Below, in pieces: positions 11,373 through 23,253 of a stretch of DNA of 64,000 nt. The notes under the pieces are model-generated. The model was not told where the DNA came from. It was given only the letters and a program-made list of their open reading frames with translations, and searched no databases. Source of the DNA: Dactylonectria macrodidyma (lineage: Eukaryota; Ascomycota; Sordariomycetes; Hypocreales; Nectriaceae); NCBI GenBank assembly GCA_020744425.1, contig JAGMUV010000004.1, positions 1,860,001-1,924,000 on the forward strand, written 5' to 3'. The position numbers and the translations under genes are program-made. Numbering within the stretch: the first letter of the stretch is position 1; each line of letters opens with the position of its first letter.

Positions 11373-12165
11373 GTTTACGAAAACGTCCGCGTCGCTAGCT
11401 CACCGATCTTAAACCTTCGTTCTCAGAAGCTTGACTCAGTTTTCCTTCAAGCAGAAACAATATAAGATGGACATGCCCCATGGCTGAGTACACACTGCAT
11501 TGCATTAGCACCCGCAGGATTCAGTCTCAAGTCTCAATAGGACAACCTTAGATCATGATGATTGTCTCTTCCCCGACGTCTGCGTCCCTGAAAACGTAAG
11601 ATCGGGTGATAATGTCCCCGCGCCTTACTTCAACTCTAGCAGCGCGTACGCCTTTGGCGGTACGTACCTCTGGAATCCTTCGACTAGGGCGGGAATCACT
11701 CGAAGTTCATTTTTGTCGCGATCAACTAGCGGTAAGAACGACAGCCAAAGACATTCATTGCCGGAGCCTAATGTCTCGGCAGCCCTGGCGTCTCGGAGTG
11801 GGCCTCGGCTTCAGGACTGGATATGGATGCGAATGTGGGCATGCATGATGCTAAGTGCACGCCCAAGTACATTGCCCGATTCGGAGACGATAAGGATAGG
11901 ATAAGGGTCGTGGGACAGAGTTCTGGCGCAGGAATTATCTAGTTGCTAACGGTTCTCAACGGCGATCGTGGAAAATTGCACTTTCAGCAACTAAGACCGC
12001 AGAAGGATAGAGTAGTAGCTTGGACTAACTCCAGAACAAGGCATTTATCCTATCCCCCCTCGATGAAACGTCTCTGCGCGTTAGACCACCTAGCTCTAGT
12101 CGATCTTCGCGTCCGCAAAAACCGCACCACGCTCGCTTACTTACGAAGTGCGCCGGAGAGCGCGA
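11373..12165. other. Intergenic, no gene seen
   Basis: About 800 bp of ordinary composition to the right of the transposon. Short open frames only; no motif recognised. Confidence 0.5.
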
Positions 12166-12780
12166 TCCCATGTAAACGACATTCAAATGGTGTCCGACGC
12201 TGACGGATGTCTTCTGGGACCCAGACATGGGTTTGGACCTGTTCCGAATGGCGGAGCGATCCCGGACACGCCGGCTGTTTTGTCCTAGCAGGGGAGCTAT
12301 CACTGGGACCTCAAGGCTCTTATAATTGGAAATTTGGCTGATGAAGTACTTGGTCCGGCTCTGCAAAATTCTTATTGCTAACGCGTGTAGGGAATTGGCC
12401 GTTCTCAGGATACAGATAAGCCGGTATGCTTTCTCACAGTGGTTCGCCCACTTCTCGCTAATGCCACCGATGAAACCATTAGACAGACCCATGCTCTCTA
12501 TGACTATACATTGAAACCTACAAAACTAGCCTGGGGCTTGACAACTGATGTGTTGTTTGCCTGGAACGCCCAAACACCTCTTACGTCTTTCCTCCCCGCG
12601 TACATAGGAACCGTCACCACCGCCAACGAATCACAGCTACGATATGCCCTGTAAATGCTAGAGTCCTATGCCGTTGGGGCTTGGCCGAAACTAGATTTTG
12701 ACCAATTTAACGTAGACTACCAGATGACACTCGTTGGCAAAGCTCCTGTTTCTGTTGAGCTTTAGCGCCGCTTACTGCAG
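12166..12780 (+). pseudogene. Unrecognised coding relic with splice-like junctions and stops
   Basis: Several plus-strand blocks look like former exons. Around 12178-12270 one frame reads TDVFWDPDMGLDLFRMAERS. Around 12291-12341 another reads SYHWDLKALIIGNLADE, followed by an intron-like stretch (GTACTT ... TTGCTAAC ... GTGTAG, 12342-12390). From 12391 a frame continues through VCFLTVVRPLLANATDETI, LAWGLTTDVLFAWNAQTPL and TVTTANESQLRYAL to a TAA at 12652-12654, then reopens for ~36 codons (AVGAWPKLDFDQFNVDYQM) to a TAG. Composition and hydrophobic patterning look like real protein, but I do not recognise the family. The stop and missing ends suggest a decayed gene. It could also be a multi-exon gene I have not modelled correctly. 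Confidence 0.42.
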
Positions 12781-14556
12781 TTCGCCCGCGGCTAGGAATC
12801 TCCTTGGCCTGAGTATGGTCGCCATCAGAGACTTGCTAGTAATGCAGATAGGGAGTTAGAGATAGGAATCTAAGAGGTGACTTGAAGAAACAGTGCGAGG
12901 CCACTACAGCGGCGGCCACAGACCGGGGAATGGAGATGATACTGCGGAATAGAAGAGCTAAAGCACATTTGGATATCTTGTAAACCCGAACCAGGTTCTA
13001 AACGCACTTGAGAAGAAGGATTCCAACACGAGATATGAACCGACCATGTGAACCTGTTACCTCTCTGTCTCGCATAAGATATTATTGTAGCAAGTGGCCG
13101 GAAATTAGAGATGATTTATAAACAATGCATATAAGTCACCGTCTTCACTAGCACGCTGATAGTACAGCCATAATTCATGATCTTGATGTATCTGTTGTGG
13201 ACGTTGTTGAGATAGTCGATATGAGGCTAGAAGTAAGGAAGTCCTCGAAGTAGTTGTCATGTTCCATCGCTGACGCGAGAGCAGCACGGAATAATGACCC
13301 TTCTTGCTCTAGTATTGGTCAGATTAGGCCTTGGCTAGTACATGGTAGTAGGTATAGTCAACAAGCAAATCCGCTACTGTGTTTCATTCCAGAAGATCCT
13401 TAGAGACGCAACTAGTAAACTCTCAACGAGAACTAGGCTCAGTAAACTTTCGCTAACCGACGGAGGATTCTTAGAAAAAGCATGATCGATCGGTGCAACC
13501 TAGCAAATCTGGGGTTTGGGTTTTGCGAGGCGTCGCAAAAGCAAGGCCCTTGCCGCGCCGACCTTCCATTCAAGCTTTTGGATGGTCGCACAAGCTTTCA
13601 ACGACTCGGAAGCAAGCCATCGCAATACAGTTTTCGCCACTTTTTTTTGCTTTGGCTGTAGACTGAACCTTGTGAGGATGGACAGGGGGTGGACGAACTG
13701 GCACGGAGCTTTTGATCGGAGCAGGGGCCTAGGGGAGATCAGGATTGGCTTCTCACGTCAGAACATGGATGCAACCGATGAATGCAAAATATGGAACTTT
13801 AGAGTAGCAGTCTAGAATGTGTTGTTCGTCTCATGGTATGACATTCTCGATTTTCCATCGGTCGGCTGGCCTTCCCCGGTGCCGCCGAACTCTGCAGCCT
13901 AGATACTACGTACAAGAGACCCGCAGTGGTGCGAGTATGGAGGAGGTCTTGGTCTCTGCATCGCGTAGAAAATCGAATAAACGCGGAGGTTTATCCCAAT
14001 AGGGCACAAGGACGAGAAAGAATTTTTAAAATGGCTCCATATCGGACCCAACGACTCTATATTTCTCTTCATATCCGTAATGTTTGTGAAGTCTCATGGC
14101 GTGCGGTTATCCATTGACTTGTTGCGAAATAATCCTTGTGAAATATTACTAAGTCAAGTCGACTCGGTCTTCTTTATTACGGCGCGGCGACTATATTTGA
14201 TGACCGTATGTGTGGGATAGCCCGAAGCCTACATCCTCGCGTGATATATCCAGGGATTAATGTGGCCATTTCAAGGTCTGAATAGCTAATCTGTGCGTGC
14301 TATTTAAATCCCATGCGCCGTGCTCAAGATTTCGTCACGCAATGTCCGATGTGATCTGGCATGTACTATGGTATCTTTCCTGCATGTTTGCATGCAAGCC
14401 CAGCCTCTCGTATTGATCCTGGCCAGAAACACGCCAGTTCTCAAGCAGTCTTTTCCATGTCGATATATCCTCCTTGCTATTCTGTTGGTCGTTGGCAAGG
14501 ATAATTGTATAGCAAACCCTTGCTGACGAGGCGTCGCTGCTACGCCCCACCAAATT
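12781..14556. other. Intergenic, no gene seen
   Basis: About 1.8 kb of mid-GC sequence with only short open frames on either strand. No domain, RNA gene or repeat recognised. Confidence 0.45.
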
Positions 14557-14910
14557 TTGCAACGCCAAGCGGAGCGTTGGACCCATTTCCGCGACTCATG
14601 TACAGGACTTGGCCTGGAGCTCGCAGAGAATCAACTGACGGATATCGGGGCTCTTTCTGGATCTAGAAGGTTACCGGCTGACCCGGCTTATGTTGAACAA
14701 AACCGTGTGATTGCCTACGGTTCTGATGATATTGATGCAACAGATATGCGTTTTCTTGCAACAAATGCCCAAAAAGGGGGCTCGGCAATTCTGATGCGGA
14801 TTCCCATTCAACATCCGGGCCGGCAAATGGGTCCTAGGCCTGAAAGGCGTTGGTTCTGCTCCGAAAATTCGAGACTAACGAGTGCCACGTATGCATTAGC
14901 CCTGTCGTAA
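14557..14910 (+). other. Open frame of 117 codons, possible gene relic
   Basis: The frame contains protein-like blocks (LGLELAENQLTDIGALSGSR, VIAYGSDDIDATDMRFLATN) but no recognisable domain, and the first codons look non-coding. It ends about 190 bp before the SDR gene ATG. It may be a fragment of a decayed gene or chance; I cannot assign a role. Confidence 0.2.
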
Positions 14911-15097
14911 GATGATCTCACGGCCCAATTGAACCTTCCCACTGCTGAGAGAATAAAAGGGATGTGAACTCATCCAGCCAAGGGAATTTTGACTTTTCGC
15001 TTGTCTCAACTCTGTTACATCGAGGGCTACATAACCCCCGCGACGCTTCAACACTTCGACTCTATAACACACATCACCAAAGGTCCACCCCCCCAAC

Positions 15098-16156
15098 ATG
15101 GCTGCCGTCATTCCAGCCATTGTCAAGATCGGATTGGTCGTTGGCGACGTCCTCATCCGGCCAGCGCTTTCGGCCCCGGCCCTGGCCCTCCTGACATATG
15201 GCCCTGCCGATCTTATCAACCGGGTTGCCGACCTGGGGATCCTGGGCGACTCATTTGGGATCAGCGGTCTGAAGACCGTTTTGAAGGTCCTCCTGGCCCT
15301 GGGACTGACTCGAGAAGCGAGCAATTACCTCAATGCCCTCGCCCTGAACAACTGGCGTCGGCCGTCCAAGAAGGACTGGGAGTGGAACAAGGAGATTGCA
15401 GTCGTCACCGGCGGTTGCAATGGCATCGGAAAGGCCATCGTGGTCGGTCTCGTCGACAAGGGAGTCAAGGTCGCAATTCTCGACTTTGCGGATCTGCCCA
15501 AGGACCTAGCAGAGATGGATGCCGTCTCGTACTGGAAATGCGACGTCACCTCCGAGGCCAATATCGCAGAGGCAGCCGACGGAATCAGAGAAACCCTGGG
15601 CAACCCATCCATCCTTGTCAACAACGCTGGCATCGGCGGCGCGCACACCATCATCGCTGCGCCCCAGGATTATCTGAAACAGATCTTCGGCATCAACCTC
15701 CTCTCGCACTGGTCGACGACGCAGCAGTTCCTGCCAGCCATGATCTCCAAGAACAAGGGCCATGTCGTGACCGTCGCTAGCATGATGAGCTACGTGCCGC
15801 TGCCAAACGGCGTGCACTACGCCGTGACCAAGGCTGGTCTTCTGGCGTTCCACCAGGGCCTTGCGATGGAGCTCAAGCACATCTACAAGGCACCTGCCGT
15901 CATGACCACCATCCTTCATCCCATGTGGGTCGAGACGGGCATGACGAAGCGGCAGGCTGAGAAGTCGGAGGAGGCGCGAAAGAAGATGATGTCGGCCGAT
16001 TTCGTTGCCGGCAAGGTCTTGGACCAGATCTTCAGCTGCAGCAGTGGACAAATCTTTCTCCCGGAGAATGTCACATGGTTGACAGGCATTCAATGTTTCC
16101 CCAACTGGTTGCAGCAGTCGATCCGAGACATGGTGGGGCAAATGGCCGTCAAATAG
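15098..16156 (+). CDS. Short-chain dehydrogenase/reductase, membrane-associated (DHRS/17beta-HSD11-like)
   Basis: A single-exon 352-residue classical SDR, an NAD(P)-dependent oxidoreductase for alcohol or ketone groups. The Rossmann fold starts at ~100, with cofactor loop TGGCNGIG (104-111), NNAG (175-178), catalytic Ser228 (VTVASMMS), Tyr241 and Lys245 (HYAVTKAG), and PMWVETGM after the sixth strand. The ~95-residue N-terminal extension holds two hydrophobic stretches (about 4-34 and 55-70), as in lipid-droplet or ER-bound SDRs such as the 17beta-HSD11/RDH10 group, so a lipid or retinoid-like hydrophobic substrate is plausible but inferred. The ATG at 15098 follows CCAAC, a good fungal context, and the frame ends at TAG 16156. 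No pathway genes adjoin it, and its neighbours on the left are relics. It appears intact. Confidence 0.9.
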   Translation: MAAVIPAIVKIGLVVGDVLIRPALSAPALALLTYGPADLINRVADLGILGDSFGISGLKTVLKVLLALGLTREASNYLNALALNNWRRPSKKDWEWNKEIAVVTGGCNGIGKAIVVGLVDKGVKVAILDFADLPKDLAEMDAVSYWKCDVTSEANIAEAADGIRETLGNPSILVNNAGIGGAHTIIAAPQDYLKQIFGINLLSHWSTTQQFLPAMISKNKGHVVTVASMMSYVPLPNGVHYAVTKAGLLAFHQGLAMELKHIYKAPAVMTTILHPMWVETGMTKRQAEKSEEARKKMMSADFVAGKVLDQIFSCSSGQIFLPENVTWLTGIQCFPNWLQQSIRDMVGQMAVK

Positions 16157-17590
16157 AACTTGTGACGTTGTATGTAGTGTTTACTGGTATTTTACTGTCT
16201 ATGAATAATGAACCGGCGTGTTTTGCCTGATTGATTCGATGCCTCTAAAGATGAGTTACTACAGAACTTCATAGGTCTTACATCAGACTGGCATAAGCAG
16301 ACACTGGATGCTCAGGGAGCTGTAATTATGGCCAATAACCGATGGCCAGACCTGTACCGTGACCATAAACCAGCCCATTCTCTCACCCTCTGTCACTCCG
16401 ACCACATCGGAATTCGGAATGGTCCCGGATATCCTCATTCACACATGTTTTGCGTTTGATTGGCTTCCTCTCCGAGATTCCTCGATTGATGCTGGCTAGT
16501 TTGATTGGTTCCAGATCCTCTTACATAAAATTTTGTTTTTGATGAGCACATGAAGCATAGAGACAATGACTGATTTGGAAATCAGAAACTCCGATATAAC
16601 CTCTGGCCATCAAGTGAATGACTATCCGCCAAGTGATCATAATTTTTTTTTGGGACACCATAACTGTTGGGATGCAACCATATCGAGCCATGCTTTGCCT
16701 CAGGATGCTCTGTCGAGTCACGTCTGTCAAAGAGCGCCACGATCTCAAATATGTGGTGACTGGGCTCAGACTCTTGACACATCGGCTATGCCATGCCGGT
16801 CCTGTCTCTAATTCATATATCATGTGTGAACAACGCATGTTGGCTAGTCTTCGCCTTGGTTTGGAATTGAAAATGCCATCTTCAGACTGTCTCCAGGAAG
16901 TTACACCTACCGGCGTCAGAATGATACATGGACTTAGTTTCTAAAGATGCTAATCCTATCAATTGAATATTAAATACTGGTGAACCAGGTGACAAGGCGC
17001 ATTAGCTAGCTAGTAGCCGGAATGGACCGGCTGCTACATGATTGTGACATAACTGATAGTGACTGAGGGAGAAATAGACATATGGCAGCATCCATGAAAG
17101 ACCCAATGTCGACACTTTGAAGGGATTCTCGTATCTACTGAAAGACGTAACAAAGTTCTGTATGATACTGGACTGAGCTTTGTCTGGGCTATTGTGCATT
17201 CATATCATCTTGGGCGACTTCGGTTAAAGGAAGGGTATTAATCAGTTGCCCATATTTACCTTGACAATGTTGGTGGACATGATTTCTTTCATTGCACGCT
17301 CGATGGCTATCAAGATAGATGATGTGAAAGGATTATTGAGAGAGCCCTCGGTTCGACCTCAATGGCATCATCCATATTTCTCGCAACCTTGTCACAGAGT
17401 AGGCACCTTGATGGATCATTCATCAAAACGTATCAAACGTTGAACTTTGAACTTTGACTAGACTAGAAAATAGGACAAGTATTGATTGCACATCTTCACA
17501 AGTTGGCATTCATATGAGTGTGACAGAATAGTTTCTTTTGTGGACGGATTTCATTGTAGAATAAGCCAAGTCGTGCTGATACCAGACATT
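16157..17590. other. Intergenic, no gene seen
   Basis: About 1.4 kb between the SDR and the SnoaL-like gene, which converge. Slightly AT-rich, short frames only. Confidence 0.5.
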
Positions 17591-18061
17591 TTAACTCCTT
17601 TGAACACCATTCTGAATAAGCGGCTTCATAGTTGAAAACGCATATCTTGCAATCTTCCACTTTCCATCTTCCTTCTTCATTATAAAAAGCTCTTGGTTCG
17701 CATGTGGCTCCGACTCCTGACTTGCCAGCATCGTTTTTGTGCCCTCAGCCGTCGTCCTAGCAAAGCCCCATTCCGGTGACATGACGACGACTTCCTCAAT
17801 GTCAAATGTGATGACGAGTTGCACGGATGAGAAGATGCGGGTGTATGAATCGCGCAGAGCCTTGGTGCCGACGCTGGCAGTGAAGTGTGGCGGCAAGATG
17901 ACACCATCCGCGGTGTATAGGGCGACTGCTTCCTCTACATTGCGACTCTTGAGGGCTGCGCCATAGGCATGAAGAACAGCGGTGATTTCTTCAACTTCGG
18001 TGGAGGACACTGGATTAAGTTAGTCACAGGTTCGTGATTTCTCTAGTTTGAGAAACCTACT
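17591..18061 (-). CDS. SnoaL-like/DUF4440 (NTF2-fold) protein with start codon split by an intron
   Basis: The main exon (18009-17591) encodes a protein of ~139 residues with the NTF2-like pattern: EITAVLHAYGAALKSRNVEE, then LYTADGVILPP, TKALRDSYTRIF, an EWGFART strand and KKEDGKWKIARYAFS at the end. This matches the small SnoaL/DUF4440 group, which includes cyclases, isomerases and proteins with no known reaction. The frame upstream of MSSTEVEEI begins with GTG and has no ATG. A clear 51-nt intron (18060-18010; GTAGGT donor, TGACTAAC branch, CAG acceptor) places the A at 18061 next to TG at 18009-18008, giving an ATG built across the junction. Upstream sequence to ~18240 offers only ATGs that stop within a few codons. 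A TATA-like box (GCATATAAG) is near 18200. Substrate unknown. Confidence 0.72.
18010..18060 (-). other. Putative intron interrupting the initiation codon
   Basis: 51 nt, GTAGGT at the donor, TGACTAAC about 15 nt before the CAG acceptor. Splicing joins A to TG of the SnoaL-like gene start. Confidence 0.65.
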
Positions 18062-19598
18062 GATTGTGGGTCGGAGAGGCTTGCGCAATAGTCTCTGGAT
18101 TACGTTCTTTCACCACCACACGACGTGATAGAGATCAAGAATTCCCTTAGATTTACAACAGGCTTGTTCAATTAATACTCTCACTTCTCATGTAGTCTTA
18201 TATGCTCATCCTAGCGTAAGTGGGGGGTTCCACTGATCTAAGCTCAAGAGTGGAGGAGTCTGATAGCGGTATCGAGGAAGGTGGGGGTGGTGCAGTGTAT
18301 TTCGAAGAGTGGATTTTACAAGTTCTCCTAGGGAGGAGTATGATTCTTCTGGACGCCGAGATGGGAGTTGGTTGATGTTTTTATGTTTCCAGAGTTGAAG
18401 AAGGGAATCTTTTAGAGCCGCGGTTGCGCCTAACAATGGTTAAGGTACTGAGAATGTGTCAAGTTGCATATATGTGAGTTGCGTCTCTCGCTAACGACCT
18501 CCATGCTGGTAGAATTTTCAGATACTCTCCTACATCTCCAGGCCCGGGTAGGTACTTGAGTGAGATTCATGCTTGATTGTCTGCCAAGTGGTTTAGGCAG
18601 GTTGCAGGGAGAGCATCGTAGCTAGAAAATATCCTTCGACAGTCACATCACTCCTATGAACTCCTCCTAAGACATTACTGATCAGTTTGGTCCTAGACAC
18701 AAGGACTGTGGCCGCGGGATCTCGAAATTTCGCGGAAGGGCAAGAATGGGGGAGACATAATTCAGGCAAGTAATAGGAATCTCGCTGTTGGAAACCCATT
18801 CATCGTGCGGATGGCTACTCGAAACCCCCCATCTTTCATTAGCGTGCAGCCACCCCGCATTGGACAGTCGATGAAGAGGCTCCTCTCCAACAAGTCGATG
18901 TTCTTGTGGATATGGAGGCGACCCCTGTTGATATCTTTGCAATCGAATGTGCTAGACAAGGGCTGAACACAAGTGTCACCGTCTGACTTATTGAGATTAA
19001 TTTTGGGTCACTTGGTGATTTTTTTTCTGTGACATACTTAGCAACCCATGGGAGCATATTGTACGACCTAGTATTAGAATGACGGCACGCCGTGAATTGT
19101 GATGCTGGAATTGCAGCTGACTTGTGGCGTTTGGGACGTCACAGTTAACATAACAAGGGCAGTGGAGGCCGCGACCACAAGGAGTAGACAATGAGACAAA
19201 GCACCGACAGTATTACAACAGTCAGATCTCGCATCCTCCGCTTCATCTCACGCGAGCAGCCTCTCAGAAGTTCAAAAACTAATAATGACCTATGCTGGCT
19301 CTCATACCAGCCCCCAATCAGGCAGGTGATCGTGACAATGACGTTTGAGGCGGCGGCAGTGCAAGTAATGCAAGGTCTAAATCGTTTGTCTGTGGGTAGG
19401 ATTGGACGATTTAGAGTATGAATGTGACCCTAGCGATCAACGTAACCGAAGGATCGCGGACACGACATGCCAAATCGAAAGAGAACATGGTGGCACAGAC
19501 TTCGTCTATTCGAAGGACGCATTCATAATCGTGGCTCCCGCGCTCCTACGACCAACATCTCAAGCACCATTCTAACCAAACAAGTACGAACAGGCTCA
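18062..19598. other. Intergenic, promoter of the SnoaL-like gene and otherwise no gene seen
   Basis: Includes the TATA-like GCATATAAG near 18200. The remaining ~1.4 kb carries only short open frames without recognisable domains. Confidence 0.45.
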
Positions 19599-20465
19599 AT
19601 GTCATTCAAGACCCTCGTCTCGGTATCGTCACCCTGGTGGCCACTGTTGTCATGGCCAATGACTCCATACCAGGCAGTGCTTTTGAAAGTGAGTGATTCA
19701 TATTTGATCTCGGAATTGATAAATAGCTGACATTTCATTATCCAGACGGAGGTCGTGACGCTGCTGTGGCTTCCGCACCAATGTACCACTTCGGTCGCTC
19801 CTGGGGCCGCGCACCATGTTATCCCGAAGCAGCAGAGGACAATGGTGTCCAAATTGAGGGCGTTAACTCTGACCTGTACTTCTCCAGTCAGAACGGAGGC
19901 TGTGCTGATACAGGACCTTGGAACGGAGTCAACTCGCTCGGAAACCCATTCCCAGTGTACTACACCATTCGCCAGTGCAACGACAATGAGTGGCGCGTCG
20001 CCTACAGCATCTTCTTCAAGAAGGATTCGGGCCACAAGAATGACTGGGAAAACTCCATTGTAATTTGGAATGGCGACGGTAATGGCCAGTGGACGCGTTC
20101 TGGAACTCTACTTGGATGGCATAGCGGATGGGACTATATAAAGTGGGATGAAATCTAAAACACCGTTAATGAGTAAGTTAAATTTGACTGAAGCTCGAAA
20201 AATAGTTCTTCACGCCTTGCTTTAAACGGCATACGAATTGACTAACAAATCGCTTAGCGATGACCTCTTCCTCCAGGGCGACCAAAACCTCAACCATGCC
20301 AAGGTCTACCAAGGCTTCTACTATCACGCCACCTTCTCGACGAGAAAGACATCTCTCAACACTTGTACCAACACTCGAGATGAGTTTCGATCCTGGGATT
20401 GGTACTTTCTCCCTGGAGCTGACTGGTTGTATGATGGTGAGCTGATCCAGGACGGGTGGGACTGA
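19599..20465 (+). pseudogene. Broken NPP1-type (necrosis-inducing-like) secreted protein gene
   Basis: Three exon-like blocks match the NPP1/NLP family, secreted proteins that in intact form can damage plant membranes. They are separated by credible introns 19689-19745 (GTGAGT...CCAG) and 20173-20257 (GTAAGT...GACTAAC...TTAG). The body contains family features such as MYHFGRSWGRAPCY and the heptapeptide at 20030-20050, which reads GHKNDWE and departs from the family consensus at positions 3 and 4. Two lesions are visible. A TAA at 20156-20158 interrupts the frame just before the second intron. The hydrophobic signal-peptide-like stretch near 19630-19670 lies in a different frame from the only nearby upstream ATG (19599), with a stop and no ATG upstream in its own frame. 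I infer a non-functional gene. The C-terminal exon to TGA 20465 is otherwise well preserved, so inactivation may be recent. Confidence 0.72.
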
Positions 20466-21241
20466 GGAAGCGCTGATACCAACCCGTCATCTCTCCGAAA
20501 CGACGCCCGCTAGATCTGCAACCGTGGGGCATAAAACTACAGATTGTTTATTAGTCTAGTCGAGGATTTAGCGCACATATTGTTTAGCCAGTGATAGGAG
20601 CTAGGCTTTGAATAGGATTCTCAAGTAGGAACTCCCAGCACCAGTGTTGTAGTGTGTGTAATTTGGTCGGAGTGCGTATCAAAAGGCCGAAGCTCACTTT
20701 TGAATATATCGGTGTAGACTAGTTCATTTGCAATTTTTCGTGAAGGTTGAAGCTTGAAGGTTATTGGAGGATGGGAGTGAGCATGCAGAATACACTTACA
20801 ATGACGGAGCAAATGGAACTCGAGGGAAGCCACTGCCTATACCGTTTCGAATTCGTATTGCTATTCGCACAGTTAATTATTGCTATCCGTATAGCATATC
20901 GCAACAACCTGCGAGCTTAGCTGTGGAAAAGTCGTTTCTGAATTCGCATAACAATACCCTCATTTAGTCCCCTTACCACTAATATTGATATAATCTTATG
21001 ATCTTGATTCGCTAGCGCTAGGTAAGAAGTAAACTTCTGTAGAAATGCTCTGCGAATAGCAATACTCTTTCAAATTATTTAATGGGAAATATTTACTTGT
21101 GAATTGGTCTTATATTATATTAGTTGAAGTTAGAGTTAGGTTGGTAGAACCGAAGTATATGCCAACATTCTTTGAGAGGACAGGCAGTGATTCGAAACGC
21201 AGTTCCGGCCCAATGAGTTATCCCCCATTCATTGACAGACC
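20466..21241. other. Intergenic, convergent 3' flanks
   Basis: About 775 bp between the NPP1-type relic and the siderophore transporter, moderately AT-rich at 20930-21130. No gene seen. Confidence 0.55.
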
Positions 21242-23253
21242 TTAAAAGATGGTACCCTTGTTCTGGTGTCCCTTCTCCTCCTCGAGCTTCCTGACGTTGA
21301 TGTTCCTCCACATCAAAATGCAGCCAAGGCAAAGAGGGATGAAGCAAATACCGGTGATGACCATCTTGCGCTGGACATCAGCGTAAGCGTCGTTGATGGC
21401 GTTTCGAATTTCACTGCCGACAGGATACGACATCTGGACAACGATATCACCGTAGATAGTCGGCATTAGATCCTTAGAATCCTCGGGAAGTCTGGCGAGG
21501 AGCTGCACGGGGAAGATGTTGGTCCACAGGGCACCGGCAATGGCGAAGCCCATGGCGGCACCGATGGAGCCAAAGAGACCGAACAGGGCGATGGAGACGG
21601 CAATTTCCTGGTGAGTGACGCAAGACATGATGGCAAGCTGGCAAGTAAGAGCCCAAACTCCACTGTAAATGCCGTTGAAGACCTGACACATGACGAGGTA
21701 GCCGGTGGCGGAATCGGCGGTTCGGAAGTGAATAAGCAGGCCGACACCGAGAATGGCAAAGGGCATCATGGCAAAGGAAGGCCACTTGAAGGTTCCAAGG
21801 TGTCGAATGCCACTGTAAACTGGTTAGGGCATGCCATTGACGCGTAGGGGCGAGTTGACTTACAGTCCAACGAAGGGTCCAATGATGGCCGAGGTGAGAG
21901 AAAAGGAGTTCAGGACGTAACCGGAGGTAGTGATGGTCAGACCGTGGACGACCTGGAGGTAAGAGTAGTAGTAGGCATCCCAGCAGCTAATTTTCCCGGA
22001 GTTAGTATACGAAAACACGATACAGGAGCCATTAAAGGTTGGGTTAACTCACAAGATGGAGCAGAACATGAGACCGTAGATGAGACACGCGCCGAGAATG
22101 GTGCGGTCCTTAAGGAACTTGAAGGGGATGTAGGGCACAGGCGAGAAGTACTTCTCCCAGACGGCAAAGGCGGCAAGCAGGACGACACCTAAGATGATCA
22201 TGGCGATGATGTATCCGGTCTTCCAGCCATGGGGCGCGTACGACACCAAGCTGAAGGGGAGCAGGAGCAGAGAGAATCCGAAGACGGTCAGAAACATGCC
22301 GACAACTAGAGGAATGTTAGCAACGTTTGCCAGCACAGCGAATGGGACTGTTGCGCATACCATCAAACTGGACGAAGTAGTACTTGACAGATTCCCAGAA
22401 AGTACGGTCGGTGTTGTTCTTGGGGTAGATGCCCCGGGCGACGGCCTTGCGCTTGCTCCAGAGGAAGATGATGGCGACAGGAATGCAGAAGACAATCTGG
22501 ATGATGAGGAAAGCACCAAAGGCCCAGCGGAAGTTGAGGTTGGTGTAGAAGAGATCGGCAATCTTGGGGCCGGCAAAGGTGGTGCAGATGATGGGGGTCG
22601 AGTTGAGACCGAACATGATGATTCGGTTACGGAGACTAGTAATATCTGCAAGTATAATTGTGATGATGTATCCAAGGGCCAAGTGTCCAACCCAGTAGAG
22701 GGTGTGGGCGGCGGCGTACATCTCGACGTTGTAAGAGGTGGCCTTCATGATCATGCCGATGGAGACGAGGAGCAGGGCGAACAGGAAACCCTCGACGCGG
22801 CCCCAGATATCGATGACCTTTGCAATGGTCAGGTTGCAGACGCCGCCGATGATTGTGGCGACGATGCTGGTCGTGGCTAGCAGACCGTGCTGGTTGAAGG
22901 CGGACGTGATGTAGGCGACGAGACTGCCCTGGACGGACTGCATGAGCTGGTCGGTGAAGGAGACGAGACAGAGGCTTTCGTCCAATGTTAGCCATGTAAA
23001 ACTCAATACGGTATGATCTAGGAAGTGCGACTTACAGAATAAACATGACAACGAGGACCTGCTTGGTCCAGACGGTAGTAATGGCCTCGACCCGCTTGAC
23101 ACCCTCCTGCTTGTTGATTTCATCGTCGCTCAGCTCGGGCTTCTCATCGTCGAGCACGTTGACATTGTGACCCGAAAGCTGCTTCTCGATCTCGGCCGTG
23201 ACGTTGGGATGGATCTCAGCGACAGGCTGGCTCATGGAGTTGATGGTAGCCAT
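21242..23253 (-). CDS. Siderophore-iron transporter, MFS SIT/ARN family
   Basis: Five exons on the minus strand: 23253-23036, 22974-22361, 22305-22053, 21986-21864 and 21812-21242, totalling 1779 nt (592 residues). All introns are 51-66 nt with GT/AG ends, and several have CTAAC branch sites. The protein has a hydrophilic N-terminus (~65 residues, acidic DDEKPELSDDEINKQEG), about 12-14 membrane segments, and SIT-family blocks such as SFTDQLMQSVQGSLVAYITS, AKVIDIWGRVEGF, NLNFRWAFGAF, FCWDAYYYSYLQVVHGLT and PEDSKDLMPTIYGDI. Family members (Sit1, MirA/MirB, Arn) take up ferric siderophores by proton symport at the plasma membrane or in vesicles. The specific siderophore cannot be read from sequence. 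The start MATINSMSQP is chosen because it opens the exon; Met7 is an alternative. A GATA-type iron-regulator site lies ~600 bp upstream. Confidence 0.93.

Noticed and set aside
12025..12492. 155-codon minus-strand frame opposite the unassigned relic
   Set aside because: Arg/Ser/Leu mix without domains; the plus strand shows the better protein-like patterning and splice-like signals.
22194..22880. 228-codon plus-strand frame opposite the siderophore transporter
   Set aside because: Antisense shadow of exons whose joined length is an exact codon multiple with strong membrane-protein features.
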